64,000 nucleotides of DNA from Petaurus breviceps papuanus (Eukaryota > Chordata > Mammalia > Diprotodontia > Petauridae): positions 11,482,604-11,546,603 of the forward strand of contig JAMXIF010001195.1 of assembly GCA_028583685.1 (NCBI GenBank), read 5' to 3'. The number at the start of each line of letters is the position of its first letter. The stretch's first letter is position 1. The translations under genes and the position numbers were made by a program. Of this stretch, positions 22,937 to 36,000 are shown one piece after another. The notes beneath the pieces were generated by a model that was not told the DNA's origin, ran no database searches, and worked only from the letters and a program-made list of their open reading frames with translations.

Positions 22937-23342
22937 TGCTATGTAATGATATTGCTTCATTCTCGATAGTTCCTTTTAGCAGGATATAGTTTCCTTCCTT
23001 ATCTCTTTTAATTAGATCAATTTTTGCTTTTGCTTTATTTGAGATAAGAATGGCTTCCCCTGCTTTTTTTACTTTACCTGAAGCACGATATATTTTACTC
23101 CAGGCTTTTATCTTTACCCCGTGTGTATCCCTTTGTTTCAGATGTCTTTCTTGTAAACAGCATATTGTAGGATTATGGTTTTTAATCCATTCTGCTATCT
23201 GCCTCTGTTTTATGGGAGAGTTTATTCCATTCACATTCACAGTTATGATTACTATCTCCATCCTATTCCCTCCCTTGTTTATGCTTATATTTTTCTCCCC
23301 TTCTCCCTTCCCCTCCTTAAGAGTTTTCCTTTTGACCACCAC
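22937..23342 (-). pseudogene. L1 ORF2p endonuclease N-terminus (fragment to gap)
   Basis: The frame is open from 23342 into the N gap. The first clear ORF2 methionine is probably at MEIVIITVNVNGINSPIKQR, about 28 codons in. Features of the APE-type endonuclease are visible: the TVNVNGINS strand with its Asn, the catalytic-type Glu in CLQERHLKQRDTH (QETH in human L1), then KIYRASGKVKKAGEAILISN and KIDLIKRDKEGNYILLKGTI. The human counterpart reads WRKIYQANGKQKKAGVAILV. The role in an intact L1 is nicking target DNA for target-primed reverse transcription. The copy cannot be whole because ORF1 is truncated and RT is absent. Confidence 0.85.
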
Positions 23343-23916
23343 CTCCCTCAGTATTACCTTCTTATTAGCCCCCCTCCCTTTTCCTCCCCTGCCCCCTTAA
23401 TTCTTCCCTCCCTTCTAACCACGCTCCCTTTCTTAGCCCTTCCCCCCTCCCACTGCCTGTAGGATATTTTTATATTTAATGCAGTATGTTATTTCTTCTT
23501 CACACCAAGAGTGACAGGAACAAATATCATGCAAAACTCCTCTCCCTCCCCTCTTTCCCTCTATTATGATAAATTTTTTGTCTCTTCTCGATAGATTCTT
23601 ATGCTTAACTGGCTGTGTTATTCCCTCCTTGCACCAGATCCAATGAGGGAAGAGCTTATATAATCCTCATCTCCCTCCCTTCTTTCCCTCTGCTATATTG
23701 TTTTTATGCCTCTTTGTGTGCCATAATTTACCCTTTTCCACTTCATTCTTTCCTCTTTGTCCATTGCAGTCCCTTTGTAGCCTTTAATAAGTTTTTTTTA
23801 ATCATCATTTTATGTAATTTATACTCATACCCTCTATTTGTCTATAAACAGTGCTCTTGTTAAATAACTGTGTGTGTGTGTTTTCCTTATTTACTTTTCT
23901 ATGTCTCTCTTGTGTT

Positions 23917-24310
23917 TCATGATTGGAGGTTGAATCTTCCATTGAGCTCTGGCTGTTTCATCAGGAAGGTCTGGAAATCTGTAATATTGTTGAATGACCA
24001 TCTTCTTGCCTGGAAGAATATGCTCAGTCTCACTGGGTAGGTGATCCTTGGTTGTAACCCAAGCTCTTTTTCCTTGTGAAAAATTGTATTCCACTTCCTC
24101 CAATCTATCAGTATAGAGGCTGCCAGATCCTGTGTGATCCTCACTGTGGTTCCATGATATTTGAATTGTTTCTCTCTGGCCACTTGAAGTATTTTCTCCT
24201 TTACCTGGTAATTCTGGAGTTGGCCACAACATTTCGAGGACTTTTCAATTTGGGATCTCTTTCAGAAGATCACCAGTAGATTCTATCGATTTCTATTTTA
24301 CCATCTGGTT
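23917..24310 (-). pseudogene. L1 ORF1p C-terminal domain, truncated
   Basis: Minus-strand residues TVRITQDLAASILIDWRKW, then KELGLQPRITYPVRLSIFF and DFQTFLMKQPELNGRFNLQS correspond to the C-terminal domain of L1 ORF1p, a nucleic-acid chaperone in the L1 ribonucleoprotein (human: KNFQPRISYPAKLSFISEG). The same blocks, closely similar, occur in the HAL1 ORF1 at 59856-60917. The N-terminal coiled coil is lost with the 5' truncation. Confidence 0.85.
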
Positions 24311-24399
24311 CTAGTATCTCGGGGCAGTTTTCCTTGATGGGCTCTTGGAAGATGGCTCTTTCTTGATTGGGCTCCAGGCCATATTAAAATGTATTTGGA

Positions 24400-25085
24400 A
24401 AGTATTTAGCAAAATTAATAAAAACATAATAGAATATAGATGATTTTAATATTTTTAACATCAATATAGGGCCTGTGGACATTCTTATGTATGGTTTAAA
24501 GCCTCCTGCCCCCATCCATTTCCATTTGAGTTTGACACCATTGATTTTAAGGTCCCTTTAATTTATATGATCATCAACAAGTATTATATTTCTCCTGGTT
24601 CTGTTCACTCTGAATTAATTCACATAAATATTGACATATTTGTCTCAAGGTCTCATTTTCATAGATTCTTTTTTAATTTTTTGTGAACTTAATTACTTAG
24701 CAACCCAAACATTTCAATATAAAAAGAACAGGAGTCTTGTATAAGAAAATAAATCTTTGTTCTAATACCTTTTTGAAACTAAAATTCATACATATGTATA
24801 TACATATATACTGTTATATGTGTATATATTATTTATTATATATAATACATGTATAATTAGATATCAATGTTTATTATACCGATACATTCATATGTGCACT
24901 TAACATAAATGTGTATATCTGTATGCTTGTGTGTACAATACAATTTGTTTCCAGTTTTCAATGGGATCATTTTTTTCTATTCTTTTGTTACCATACAAAT
25001 TTCTGTTATGAATGTTTTGTTATACTTGAGAACTTTCTTTTTGTTTTTGATACGTTTAGGGATATATGTTCTATTGTTCTCTTCA
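24400..25085. other. AT-rich stretch with weak L1 traces and (TA)n
   Basis: A TTTCTCCTGGTTCTGTTCACTC block near 24590 is an antisense L1-tail motif. TATATA-rich sequence lies at 24785-24860. No gene is seen. Confidence 0.4.
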
Positions 25086-25087
25086 TA

Positions 25088-25265
25088 GGATCATAAGTTT
25101 AGAGCTAAAAGGGAAATTAACTGCTGTCAAGGACCTCATTTTGCAAATAAGAAAACTCAAGTCTCTGGCGTTAAATTACCTAACAAATTTCTTACAGGTA
25201 GAAAATGCCTAAATTAAGATTGTAGCTCAGGTCCTTTGACTAAAAATCATTGTCCTCTGTTTATT
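25088..25265 (-). mobile_element. MIR-type SINE fragment
   Basis: Antisense MIR order: GGATCATAAGTTTAGAGCTA, CTCATTTTGCAAATAAGAAA, then CAGGTCCTTTGACTAAAAAT. Confidence 0.6.
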
Positions 25266-25279
25266 AATCAATGTGCATG

Positions 25280-26440
25280 GGTCTCCAGAGTTATGAGGAT
25301 TAGACCCACCCACAAGAAAAGGCTAGTGAGAAACAACTATCTCGTGGCTAGTTAACAGTCTACTTGCATCTTCTATCAGACAAACAATTTTTAGACTTAA
25401 CCCATGGCTTTCTCTGTTCTGTGTCCCTAGGCTCCATGGTGAAAAGTTGGACCCTCTGAGTTGCCCGAGAATTTATAGTGTTAAGAACAGGAATCCTTCA
25501 GTTTCAATTCAAAATATAAAGATTCAGAAGGGGCTTGAGGGTGGGGGAAAAGATTTTTCTTGAGTCCCTAAGATTCTTCTCTGTTTCTAAGAAATTCCTG
25601 TGAAACGATTCACCACCTGTGTGACTCAGAAAGCTGTATCAGCAAGACAAGAACTGGGGATCTGAGGAAATTCACTAGAGTAAGACTAAAGCAAAGTCTG
25701 CAAAACTTTGCTTTGTGATAACTCCAAATACTCTGAATTATTCCCAATCCTGACCCAAAACTAGAGGGGAGCTCTAGCGGATACTAGATTTCAGGATAAT
25801 TTGGCTGCGCATGTTTAAGTGAGACATTATGGAAAGTTGGCAGAACTCATTGCATTTGGGGAGGGGTCATGAGAGAGGGAGATACAGGATAATCAACAGG
25901 AATTAATCATTAGTTTCATCCAACCTTTAAGGTACTTGAAAGCATTAAAGAATAAAAGACAAGGAACCTAAGATGTCTGCAATATTTTCTTTTTCCTCAG
26001 GATGAGCATTTTGGTTTCTGTAGCAATATGTAATTACCTTTAACCCTAGAGGGGTTGAAGTCCCAAGAGATGATCTGTCTCTTCAGAGTTTCTTTATCTC
26101 TTTGACTGTGTTTCCTTTCTTAATGAGCAAATAAACATTTTTCTTTTCCCCTCCTCCTCTCTGCACACAATTTGAGTCATCCTTTCCATGAGCTCTTATG
26201 CCCATACATACCAGTCTGAACCGCAGTCTGACTCAGACTCACTAGAGACATGCATACATTCACTATATGGCTTGTAGATAAATTTGTATATTGTAGTCTT
26301 TTTGTGAGTTAGGGGACAGAGCCCTGGTTGCCAAGTGACACCACTATGCTTCTAACATGTGATTGAACTAAACATTGATCAAAATCACAGAAGATGACAT
26401 CCTTGGAAACCTTTCCTCCCCCTTGCTCTCAAGCTAAGAA
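25280..26440. other. Unassigned stretch, possibly an old LTR
   Basis: No gene is seen. A GAGCAAATAAACATTTTTC motif near 26125 followed by a pyrimidine-rich tract could be the 3' part of a degraded LTR, but no matching start or target duplication was found. Confidence 0.3.
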
Positions 26441-26449
26441 ATTCATAGA

Positions 26450-26925
26450 ACATAAAATTGAGAGGAGAAGGGATCTTATAGATATAGTGCAATGACCTCA
26501 TTCTGCCTAATGACCTGACATTATAAGAAATTCCTTGGAGTACTTAGTGGAGATCATCTGATTGTGCCTTAAGGAACTCCAACCTCCTCTATATTTATGA
26601 ACTTCCTGACAAGCTTCTTCCCATATGAACCTTGCACCAAGCAAAATTTCCTGCATATTAATTGTTTGCCTTTGAGAAATTTTGGCTACAAGAAACATAA
26701 ACCTTGTTAAGTTTTTTTTAATATTGGTCTACTGTTGTTTCATCAAATATCACCTCTTCTAGAATATTTATGGGCCTGTTAAATAATCAGAAGTCAGATT
26801 CTAGCTGCAAATACATTATAAAGATAAGAAAAAATAAAATTATTACACAGTAAATTCTGACTTTAGGAGTATAATCTTCAAGTATGAATAGGTTATCACA
26901 ACATTTACTTCTATTTAGGGGAAGC
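26450..26925. other. Unassigned stretch
   Basis: Weak MIR-like text near 26440-26530 only. No gene is seen. Confidence 0.35.
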
Positions 26926-26929
26926 ATAT

Positions 26930-29350
26930 TAGGAGATGGAAAAGGAGAATGAAAGGCTTCCTGAAGAAAGTAGTGTTTGCACTGAGTCTTACTGGAAGCC
27001 ATTGATTCTTGGAGGAAGTGAACTGGGAAAGATTTCCAGGCACAGGGTATGGTCAGTTTAAAGGCACAGAGAGCATAGATGTATTGGGATTTCTTCATGT
27101 GAAGAACCTGAACTAGGCCAATATGGCTTCATCATAGAACGTGTGGAGTGGAATAATATATTAGAACACTGGAATGAGGGGAAGGGGCCAGATAGAAAGA
27201 GCATTCACTGCCAAGCAGAGGTATTAACTACAGGAGTTGGTTAAGTGGGTGACACTGTTAGATCTATACCTTAGGAAAATCACATTGGCAGTGGTGTGAG
27301 GAGAGATAAAAGGAATGAGATGCTTAAGATAGGCAATTAGAAGGTTGTAACAATAATCCAAGCTAGAGGAGATAAGAGTCCAAGCTAGGGCATTCATTAA
27401 GAGACTGGAGAGAAGAAGACTATGTGGGACCTGCTATGGAGTTAGAAACAAGTAGTTTCTGATAAGTATTAGTTCTGAATAGTAACTGATTGGACATAGA
27501 AGGTGTTCTAAATGTCTTACTGCACTTTTAAGGCACTAAGGTTTAAGTACATTAAGACTTTTGGAAAACCAAAGTGTGTAAGGTAAGGGAGCACTGAAAG
27601 TAAAGGAGGATGCTGAGGTTTTAAATCCAGGTGATTAGGAGGATAGAGGCAATAGGGAATAGGATTTGGAATAGGAAGGAGTGTGAGGAAAATGTGTGTG
27701 TGCATGAATATGTATGTAAGTGCATATATATGACTTTAGTGATATCTATCATAAACATATCACATAATATACATGTGTGTGAAATAACTTTCTTCCTTCG
27801 AGATGAATCACAAGTATCACCCTCTTCATGAAGCATTTCCTGATCCCTCCAGCTGTTAATATCTTGACTTCAAAGCTTATTTGTCATTAATTATTTTGCA
27901 TTTATTCCCTTTATAGGTTTTGATATATACTTGCATAAGTACTTATTAACTTCTCATGAAATTATTAAGAATAAAGATTATTACAATCTTCATAACTCTG
28001 TCCCCAGCACTTAGCACAGTGCCTGACATACAGTAAACAATAAATGCATATTGTCTGATTGATTGACAGAGAAGAGAATTGAACCCATTGGAGTTAATGA
28101 GAAGTAATATAGAGGGGAAAAAGAGAACAGCACCTGTAAGATTCTTGGGAATACCCAAAGGAAAATGCCACGATGTGAAAGAAGAATCAGCAAAGGAGAC
28201 TAGATATCAGTCAGAAAGGTAGGAGGACAAATAAAGAGAAGTCAATGTTATGAAAAACCCATGGAGGAGAATTAATCAAAGAGAATGTAATCAATAGCGT
28301 TAAATGCTGAGAAAAAATTTAAATTGATAAAATGAAAAGGCTATTTGATTTGGCCATTGGGGTTATTAATAACTGTGGAGAAAGCTATTGTAATTGAATG
28401 GTGAAATCAGAAATGAGTCCAGAGAGAGTTTAGAAGATGAAGAAAGAAGAGGAAATGAATAAACCAAGCATTGATGGCTTCCTCCAAAGGGTTTATCTTA
28501 GAATGAGAGGAGAGTTAGAGGGTAATAGTTTGAGAGGAAAATGGAATCCAGTGAGAGTTTCATTAATCTTGGGTGAGGTATGGGTCTTTTAAAAGCAATT
28601 AGGAAAGAACCAGCAAATCAAGAGAGACTGAAGATAAAAAATGGAATAATGAAAATAGGAGGAAAATCTACTGGAGAAGATGGAAGGACAAAGGATCAAG
28701 GTTGCAAATAGGAGGATAATCCTTAGCAAAGAAAAAAAACCACTTCTTCATTGGACACTGAAATAAAGGAAAAGATGGAAGGAATTATCTCAGAGACATA
28801 TAAGATAGGGAAATAGAAGACTGGGGAAATCTGAGTGAATGATTTCTTTTTTTGGTGAAGTATGAAATGAAATTCTCACTCAGCTGAGAGTGTGAAATGA
28901 GAGAATGTAGTGAGAGGTTTGAAGAGAGAGGAGGAGCTTGAAAAGATAGTGGTGAATGGGATAAAGAATTGATTAGGAAGAACTAGAAGGACTGTCTTGC
29001 TCCTGTGACTCCAAATTAGATTACATGCTGCAAATTTTGTAGTGGACTAAGGCAATGTGCTTTTGTTATTTCCTGTTGCATGGGAATAAGGATGAAGGAA
29101 GTACATTCGTAGGAGACTTCCAGTTTGGGGGTTGGATTGATTGGGGATATGACAACGTGGGACAGATTGGAGGACTATACGATAGTGTAGAAATGAAGTG
29201 GTTCAGAACAGGGTAGCAATTGGAAAGAGAAAAGAATAGAGCAAGATAGAAGGACTGGAGGTCATGTTGAGAAGAAAAAACTGGGTATGGGATCATCAGG
29301 CATAGGTAAAGATATAATGAAAAATGATTCTAAGAAACAGGAACTTCACA
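26930..29350 (-). mobile_element. Long L2 LINE remnant with an L2 tail inside
   Basis: The minus strand follows L2 ORF2 through much of the reverse transcriptase. The complement of about 28210-28590 retains the layout of the L2 RT block SYRPISLLP...STETAL...LLDLSAAFD, although frames are broken. Blocks at 26940-27440 match the region after RT in antisense (ATCACATTGGCAGTGGTGTG, GTAACAATAATCCAAGCTAG). Codons are heavily decayed. A plus-strand L2 3' end at 27790-28068 lies between the two halves. Confidence 0.75.
27790..28070 (+). mobile_element. L2 3' end, opposite orientation
   Basis: It reads as the classical L2 tail: TGAAGCATTTCCTGATCCCT, TCTGTCCCCAGCACTTAGCA, CAGTGCCTGACATACAGTAA, then TGATTGATTGA. 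It is opposed to the surrounding L2. Confidence 0.75.
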
Positions 29351-29359
29351 GACCTTAAA

Positions 29360-30340
29360 CATGGAAGTGGAACACTGGTGAATAATGGAAAGATGATGGA
29401 TATGACCGTCCCTAGATGTAAACTTAGGACTAAAGAAGTAGGCAGAACTGAACAGAACTGAGAAGCTGGAATAAGATATTTAAGGGATTATCATAATATG
29501 ATCTACATAAATATGTAGATATATACATAATATCCACACATATCCTATATAAAATGTTAAATATGTATACTTATATATGAAAGCTAGACATTCTCTCTCT
29601 TTGCATATATACACATGAGTATACAGATATAAAGGTGTAGATAGATATAGTGTATATATAATTAGACACATTATATAGAGAGAAAGTATTTGATAAAATG
29701 CATAAAAACATAACTGTTTATCTCTATTCCATCAAATACCTAGTTCCATCAAAAATCTTAACTTCTCTGTTCCTCAATATATTCAGCCCCCTTGACCTAT
29801 TCCTGTGCTTAGATATAGGAATGATCTTACCCTTCATCTTTCCATCACTTGCACATGTTCTACTTAAGTGTCCATGATGTATAAATTTCCTATTATATTT
29901 GGGATCATACACACACATACACATATTTATGTGCGAATGTTTGTGTATATGTATTTGAAATGCAGGGCACTAGAGGGAGGGGAAGTATGATAACTTTGGA
30001 GAATAATCCAGATAGAATTGGAGTGAATGGGTAGAGATCAACTGAGGAAGGAAAGCTCTCCAAAGGCCCAGTATCACCCCCTTCTTCTTGTGTACTATGG
30101 GGCCTCAGGTTGCCCTCTTCATAGCATACAAAAGTAGGAGAACATAGGTCCTGGGGAGTCAGGTAACCAGTCGAGAGGCAAGAGGCTGATTGAAATTCTT
30201 CCTTACAATGAGCCAATATCCTTTTATATACAACATTGTTTAGTGATGGGTGAGAATCAATTACAGATCATGGGTTTCATAATTTAAAAGAATTCTAGAT
30301 ATCTTCTCTCCCAAATCTTTTGTAATTGAAAATGAAAAAT
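29360..30340. other. Unassigned stretch with TA/CA-rich patches
   Basis: No gene is seen. Low-complexity TATA/CATA-rich sequence occurs at 29500-29680, and an ACACAC patch near 29910. Confidence 0.4.
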
Positions 30341-30349
30341 ACTGGTCAC

Positions 30350-30515
30350 CAGAGAGGAGAACTGATTTGTTCAGTGTCATATTGTTAGTTAGAGACAATG
30401 CCAAGATTCCTACTTCGGCACTTAATCCTTTGATTTGAAAACTGTCAATCTTTTCACCACACCATAGATATCTCTCCACTGGTCTCAGGTATTTCACTAG
30501 AGTACACAAAAGCAT
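30350..30515 (-). mobile_element. MIR-type SINE fragment
   Basis: Antisense MIR blocks: GAACTGATTTGTTCAGTGTC, GACAATGCCAAGATTCCTAC, CTTTTCACCACACCATAG. Confidence 0.5.
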
Positions 30516-30519
30516 TTCA

Positions 30520-31044
30520 TTTAATCAGTAAAGGCAGGGAAGGATCTTTTACAAAATTTTGTTTCTGGGGGTTTTAATTTAAATGTATGCACCTGATTTA
30601 AAAAAACAAAAAACAAAAACAGACTCTTAATTCTCTAACAGATCCCCTGAACTATGCTGTACCATTTGCCCTCTAGTGATAAAATTAAAGTTTGTTGAAA
30701 CATGTCTAGTCCTATAAATTGTGTAGCACTATGATTAACAGAAGTTCTCAGAATTTGCATTAAATGAAGAAACCATTTTACACCTTCATTTTATGGATAG
30801 GATAAACTAATAATAATGAAATTTCAGGGTTTTGTTTTTAATTAAGGGGAGAATATAGAAGACAACAGGGAGAAAAAGCTACACAGTTTAAAATAGTCTT
30901 ATGACTTGTAATGGTGAAATTACTGATTTAAGACTTAATAGTATGAAAAGATTTTTGTTCATATGCATAAGAATCAAGTATTCAGTAAATATCTGGAGGG
31001 GAACACAGAGAAATTATCTTTTCTACCTCCTCATCTTACAGAAG
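30520..31044. other. Unassigned stretch
   Basis: No gene or confident repeat is seen. Confidence 0.4.
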
Positions 31045-31054
31045 AGAAAATTGG

Positions 31055-31200
31055 GGGGAGGCTAGATGGCACAGTGAGTAAGAGAGCTGGCCACAGAGTC
31101 GGGAGGTCCGGCCCCACATACTTAACACCCACACAAAATAACTGGCCATGTAACCTTAGGCAAGTTACTTAACCCCAATTGCTTTATATATAAAAAAAAA
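31055..31200 (+). mobile_element. WSINE-like SINE
   Basis: Flanked by AGAAAATTGG (31045-31054) and AGAAAATCGG (31201-31210), one mismatch. The body is somewhat shortened in the middle. Confidence 0.9.
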
Positions 31201-31214
31201 AGAAAATCGGAGCG

Positions 31215-31400
31215 CTGAAAGTATCATTATAGTCTGAGAGCTAGAAAAGAACCTCAGAGACCATCTAATCCAACCTCTTAATTTTAGGAAGGAGGAAACA
31301 GGCCCAGGAAGGTTTAATGACTCCTGCAAAATTACACAGGCAGTAAGTGTCACCCAAGTCTTTTGACTAAAGAGCTGTTGCTCATTTGACTACATCCCAC
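31215..31400 (-). mobile_element. MIR-type SINE fragment
   Basis: Antisense MIR: AGAGCTAGAAAAGAACCTCA, CATCTAATCCAACCTCTTAA, GGAGGAAACAGGCCCAGGAA. Confidence 0.7.
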
Positions 31401-31409
31401 TGCATCATC

Positions 31410-32716
31410 CCATACAACTTTGCCCAAGATAAAACAGCCACTTGTTAATTGCAGAAATGAAAGTTAATGCCAAACCCAGATTTATATTTTTGCTGCTAAA
31501 TCATAGTGTGTTAAACTGAATACTAGATTCAAGAGTGTATGTCTTACTCCTATGTCATACTCCTACTTTTCCGTTTTTGAAGAAATAACTTTGTGTATCT
31601 GGATTCTCATTTCTTCATCTTTTAAATAAGGAGGGTGGTGTTTCCTCCTGGTTTTATACCATCTTTATTGAAGAAGAAATAAAAGAAAGCATTCATGACT
31701 AACTAAAGTTGATTTTGACAACCTAAAAGAAGAATTAGAAGGAGAAATGATTCGGTCTGTACCCTTCATTCTTTCTAGTTCCCAGTAGACACTAACACCT
31801 CTTTCCCTCTCTCACCTATCTGAAAGAAAATTCCTTTGTCCATAGTAAGGTGTCTACATGAATTGAAAATAGCCCCAGAAATGAATATTTGTGCTACCCA
31901 AGTTAATACCAGTGTAACTGCCTACCTCTCTCTCCATGGAAGGATCATAATTATATCAAACTGACTTTTGTTATTCCAATTTGTCAGCAATATCATTATC
32001 TGCTAACATTGCTTTGGAATGGTTGTATTTTTCTAAGACCAATTTTGCATGGCGCGTGTTAGATACTTTTTGTGGGCAGGTGGTTCTCTCAGCCGTTTGG
32101 AAGAGGACTTGGCGCTAGGCTTGATTTTGTGTGACTCCTTTCAAAATTTTGTAGTAATTGCGTTTGTGTCTTGCTCATTGATTGATTCTCTTTTATTCAC
32201 TTTTATCCTCAGTCATCTTAAAACTTTCTACAGTTGTGTATGGATGAGTATTTTGCAGAGGACACACACACACACACAAAACAATTAGAAATTCTTGGCC
32301 CTTTTAAATTCAACACATTTTTGAGAAAGCAAAATGTAAAGTCTGACGTCATTTGCTAGTGGGATACAAAAGTGTCAGTGAGTGAAGAGAGTGACATGTT
32401 TATGACATCATTTATTTCAATGTAGAAGTGTCCTTGAAGACATATAGTTTAACTTGCTAATTTTATATATATATAGAAATCGAGTCTTGGAGAGGCGAAG
32501 ACACATGACCAAGCCCATACATGTAGATAGTGACAGCCATCAAATGGGAAACCAGTAAGTCTCTAAATCCAAATTGGGAACATTGTATCATTACTCTCCT
32601 GAATATTAAAGCTGTTGACTAAGCTGTAACATTACTGGAAGTCTAATCGTTAGTCATTACAAAATGGAAAGAAACAATTTTTAATGGGAAACATCTTATT
32701 ATATTTTTAAATATAA
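31410..32716. other. 3' flank of the arylsulfatase gene
   Basis: Downstream of the ARSF-like stop codon on minus. An ATTAAA polyadenylation-type signal on the minus strand lies at 32680-32685, about 32 bases past the stop, and an AATAAA at 32411-32416. Which one is used cannot be told. A weak MIR trace is at 32430-32600. No other gene is seen. Confidence 0.45.
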
Positions 32717-33084
32717 TTAAAAGGTAAAATTTCCAGTTTCCTTATCACACAGGCAGAATGGGAAAACACCACAGCATGGCTTCAGCCATATGTGATCCTT
32801 GTTATACAAAGTAAGTTGTTCTGGGACAGGAGTGAGTGTCTTTTGATGCTTCTTCACTGCTTTTTTTACTCTCTTAATTACTGTATCATAGGAAGGTTCA
32901 TTGTCTGGAGAAAGGGGCTTAGATTCCGAAGGATCCCTTGAGAGTTCAAACAACAAAGGTGGATCATGGTGTGTAACATTTTCTCCTACACATTGGCATA
33001 AGCCAAGTAATGCATCATGGCAACCTATTGCTCCTGTGGGTTGGAAAACGGGTGTCACATAATGGACCTTCCAAACAGCATCAC
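32717..33084 (-). CDS. ARSF: ARSF-like terminal exon with stop
   Basis: Acceptor CCTTTAG; the exon runs to the TAA at 32717-32719. It encodes [20 protein letters not shown], the [17 protein letters not shown] block that supports the C-terminal subdomain, and ends [20 protein letters not shown] plus Phe. The [13 protein letters not shown] ending is an ARSF-type end; STS, ARSL and ARSH differ there. Sites ENVT and GNFT could be glycosylated. The tail is shorter than human ARSF by roughly ten residues. Confidence 0.92.
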
Positions 33085-36000
33085 CTAAAGGTTAAGCGGA
33101 AAAAAAGTCAGATATAAAGCCTTTCCCTTATTCCCAGGTATCAAACTGCTAGTACTTTGTCTATGTTACGGCAACTTTTTCACATATCTCCTTTACAAAA
33201 CTGATAAAGTAATCATCGTCTTACTTCTAGGAAGTCACCTTATCACTTCATTCTCTGTGGTAATAAACCTTTGATACAAAACCATGAATCTGTTTTCTTC
33301 TCGTTTTCTCATAAAATAGAATTCATTCAATCCATTCCTCAAAATAAATATTATTTTAAAATATTCCCTACATCTTGGACTATTTATAGTGACTTTCAGA
33401 AAGGTGTGAACATGAGAAAGAAGTTATCACATGTTTTACTGTTGGATTGCATCAGGTAATATTCTGCGATGTTCAGACTGGTCAGGTTTTTAGAGGTCAA
33501 CCAATCTAATCCCTTTCTTTTTCTGAAGAGAAAAATAAATTTAAAAAACTGTCCCAGTAACATCCTCAAGGTCAACATCTGGGACTAGGAGTAGAATTCT
33601 AATAATATTTTAGCCCATTTCCCACTATATATTATTACTCACTGTTCCTTGGGTGCCACCGTACAGCATGTAAAAATGGGCCACAGTAGTGGTACAAGAA
33701 TTCATGCTCTGAGTGTTGAACTTCTCCCTTCAACAAGGGCATTAGATCTCGTCCATCAATCATTCTGAGGTAATAAAAAGAACTCATTTGACAATCTTGG
33801 AAATATCAAAGTGTTATAAAGAAAATAATTCCATTCCTCAAGGGATTACAAAGTATTGGAGAAGGCAAAACAAATTCAGAAATAAAAAACTCAAATGATA
33901 GAAACCTCCAAATATCTATGTGAGTTTTAAAGACAAATACTGGGTAATATCTCCTGCATCAAAAAAGTTAACCCATGGATTAATTAAAATTCTGTTTGTA
34001 TTGCTTTAATTAGCTGCATTAATTAACTTAGCGGATATTAGTAAATCCCAACGTATTCAATTTCTTGTAAAGGCATTAAATTTCACAATTTTTGCTTCAT
34101 AAGAAAAACTTTCATATATTCTAATGCCTAAGATTGAAGCAGCATAGAATCTTAAACCAAGTGATTATTTTTATTCAGTTAACATTTATATATGCTTATC
34201 ATGGGGGGAACTCTTGTAGAATTAAAATATTCATGATATAATAAAGGTCACTGTTTCAATCAACATACAGAGCAAACCCTACATAAACACTGGCATAGGC
34301 TATGTATTCATACTACACCTCTGCACCAAAATAACACCACCTGGTAAGCAACTTTCTGGTGATGAGTCATTTTCATATTAACTGAGACTGACCCTTGGAC
34401 CACAGGCATCACTAACTGTACTCAAAGTGAAGGAGTCGTCTGGAGCTTATGATCTAATACAATAGTATTCAAGAACCATGCCTGGTGTCCAAGTCAAATG
34501 TTCATCAACGTATGACTTTAGTAGAGGACTATGGGCAATATAAAGCCTAAGAAGGCATGACCCTTGCCTAGGTTTATAATTCAGCAAAGGAGTTAAAAGT
34601 AGTAAATACAATCCACACAATTAAACACAGTACAAACCAGAATGAGATTAAGTACATAGAGAAAACAGTACAAGCGACAAAGCTATGAATTTTTGCTGCC
34701 TCAAACCCTAATATAAGCACATACAGAAATCTAATTTATTAAGTTGCTAATTGTTATTCTCTGTTACACATTTGCCATGTTCAATCTTTAAACCGTAATA
34801 TATGGGCTACTATCTAGAATGATGATGATGGAAGTCACACATCGAACATAAAAACAGATCTTCAAAGAAAAATTGGTGCCACTGTAGTTTTAAGGTTTAG
34901 ACCTATGTCACCTTACTCCCAAAGTCAAAATTCTTTCCTCTGAATACTTACATACACAAATTACCCATATATTGATAAAACTCTCAGTGGTGAATATGAG
35001 GCAATATATACCCAGTGGGATCATTGGATATTTGTAGCAGCATTATCATTCAGTTCTATGTCTCTGAAATCTGCAGGAAGAGCAGTTTCTCAGTCATGAT
35101 CAGTGTTTGATTTAATATTTCTTAAAGAATTTTTTCCAGTTTGGATTCAATTGTGTTCCCTTATACATTTTTCCTACTAGGATATAAACATAGTAGAAGA
35201 AAATCAGGATTTTATTTGGAATATTTAAGGTTTCAGCAAAATAAATAAGTTTTGATCCAACATCACAGACATTACATTCAGACATTGCAGAATGTTAACT
35301 GCAAAGTGAGTTTATCAATTATGTACATACACACACATAATATATATAAACCTTTATCATATATCTTGCCTTCTCAATGGATGAGGCAGCACCAAGAAAG
35401 GGAGGACATTTGGAACCAAACTAGATTTTTTAAAAGAGAAGGAAAAAATAACCTTAAAATCCACTTTTGAACACCAGCCATCATGCGGAAAATACTGTAT
35501 TTCTCAAGGGTTTGAAATTTTAGAGATTTAGTCCAAGATAGATATTCTGTTACTACTGTAAAATTTAAATCATTCCTCTGTTCATATATAAAACTTTGGA
35601 AAATCTTTTTAAAAAGAAATTTTCATTTTAAATGTATTTTGACATGAAAAAAATTAAATGATCAAATATTTTATTTCTTGAAACTAATGCTAAAATAGAG
35701 AAGAAAGTATATTTTATAAGAGTAAGTTTCTAAAAAGTTAATGAGCATTTTAAAGGACAAAACACAAACAACAACCTGACCACTTATTCTGATTAGCCCT
35801 GGCTCACACAATGAGACTATTTTCCTCTGATGTTATCATCAGACTCGTGTTTCGTTAAAGTAATTTCTACTTGTCACAGTTTATTTTAAAATTAATTGAT
35901 TCTATAAATAGAAATTATGTTCATTTGTGATTTTTTCTGGGATGATATTATTTACCATAGCAAAGATTAAAAATAAAACATATTAAACCTTAGTTCCCAG

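Larger units (their letters stand above)
21615..24390 (-). mobile_element. L1 copy: end of ORF1, ORF2 start, gap and linker
   Basis: A minus-strand, 5'-truncated L1. From high to low coordinates: the ORF1p C-terminal domain (about 24380-23917), a C-rich inter-ORF stretch on plus (about 23260-23890), the ORF2p endonuclease start (from 23342), a 400-base N gap (22537-22936), and the ORF2 linker before the reverse transcriptase (about 22530-21620), where MNKLEKREVNELGMQLKKLE and later KIDRPLANMIKK match human L1 (KINKIDRPLARLIKKKRE). The rest of ORF2 and the 3' UTR are missing. A SINE is nested at 22261-22409. Confidence 0.9.

Noticed and set aside
22502-22969. Open frames across the N run
   Set aside because: Gaps count as open codons; only the part encoding the L1 endonuclease is real similarity.
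25280-26200. Third solo LTR
   Set aside because: Only an AATAAA-like motif is present; no inverted ends or boundaries could be found.
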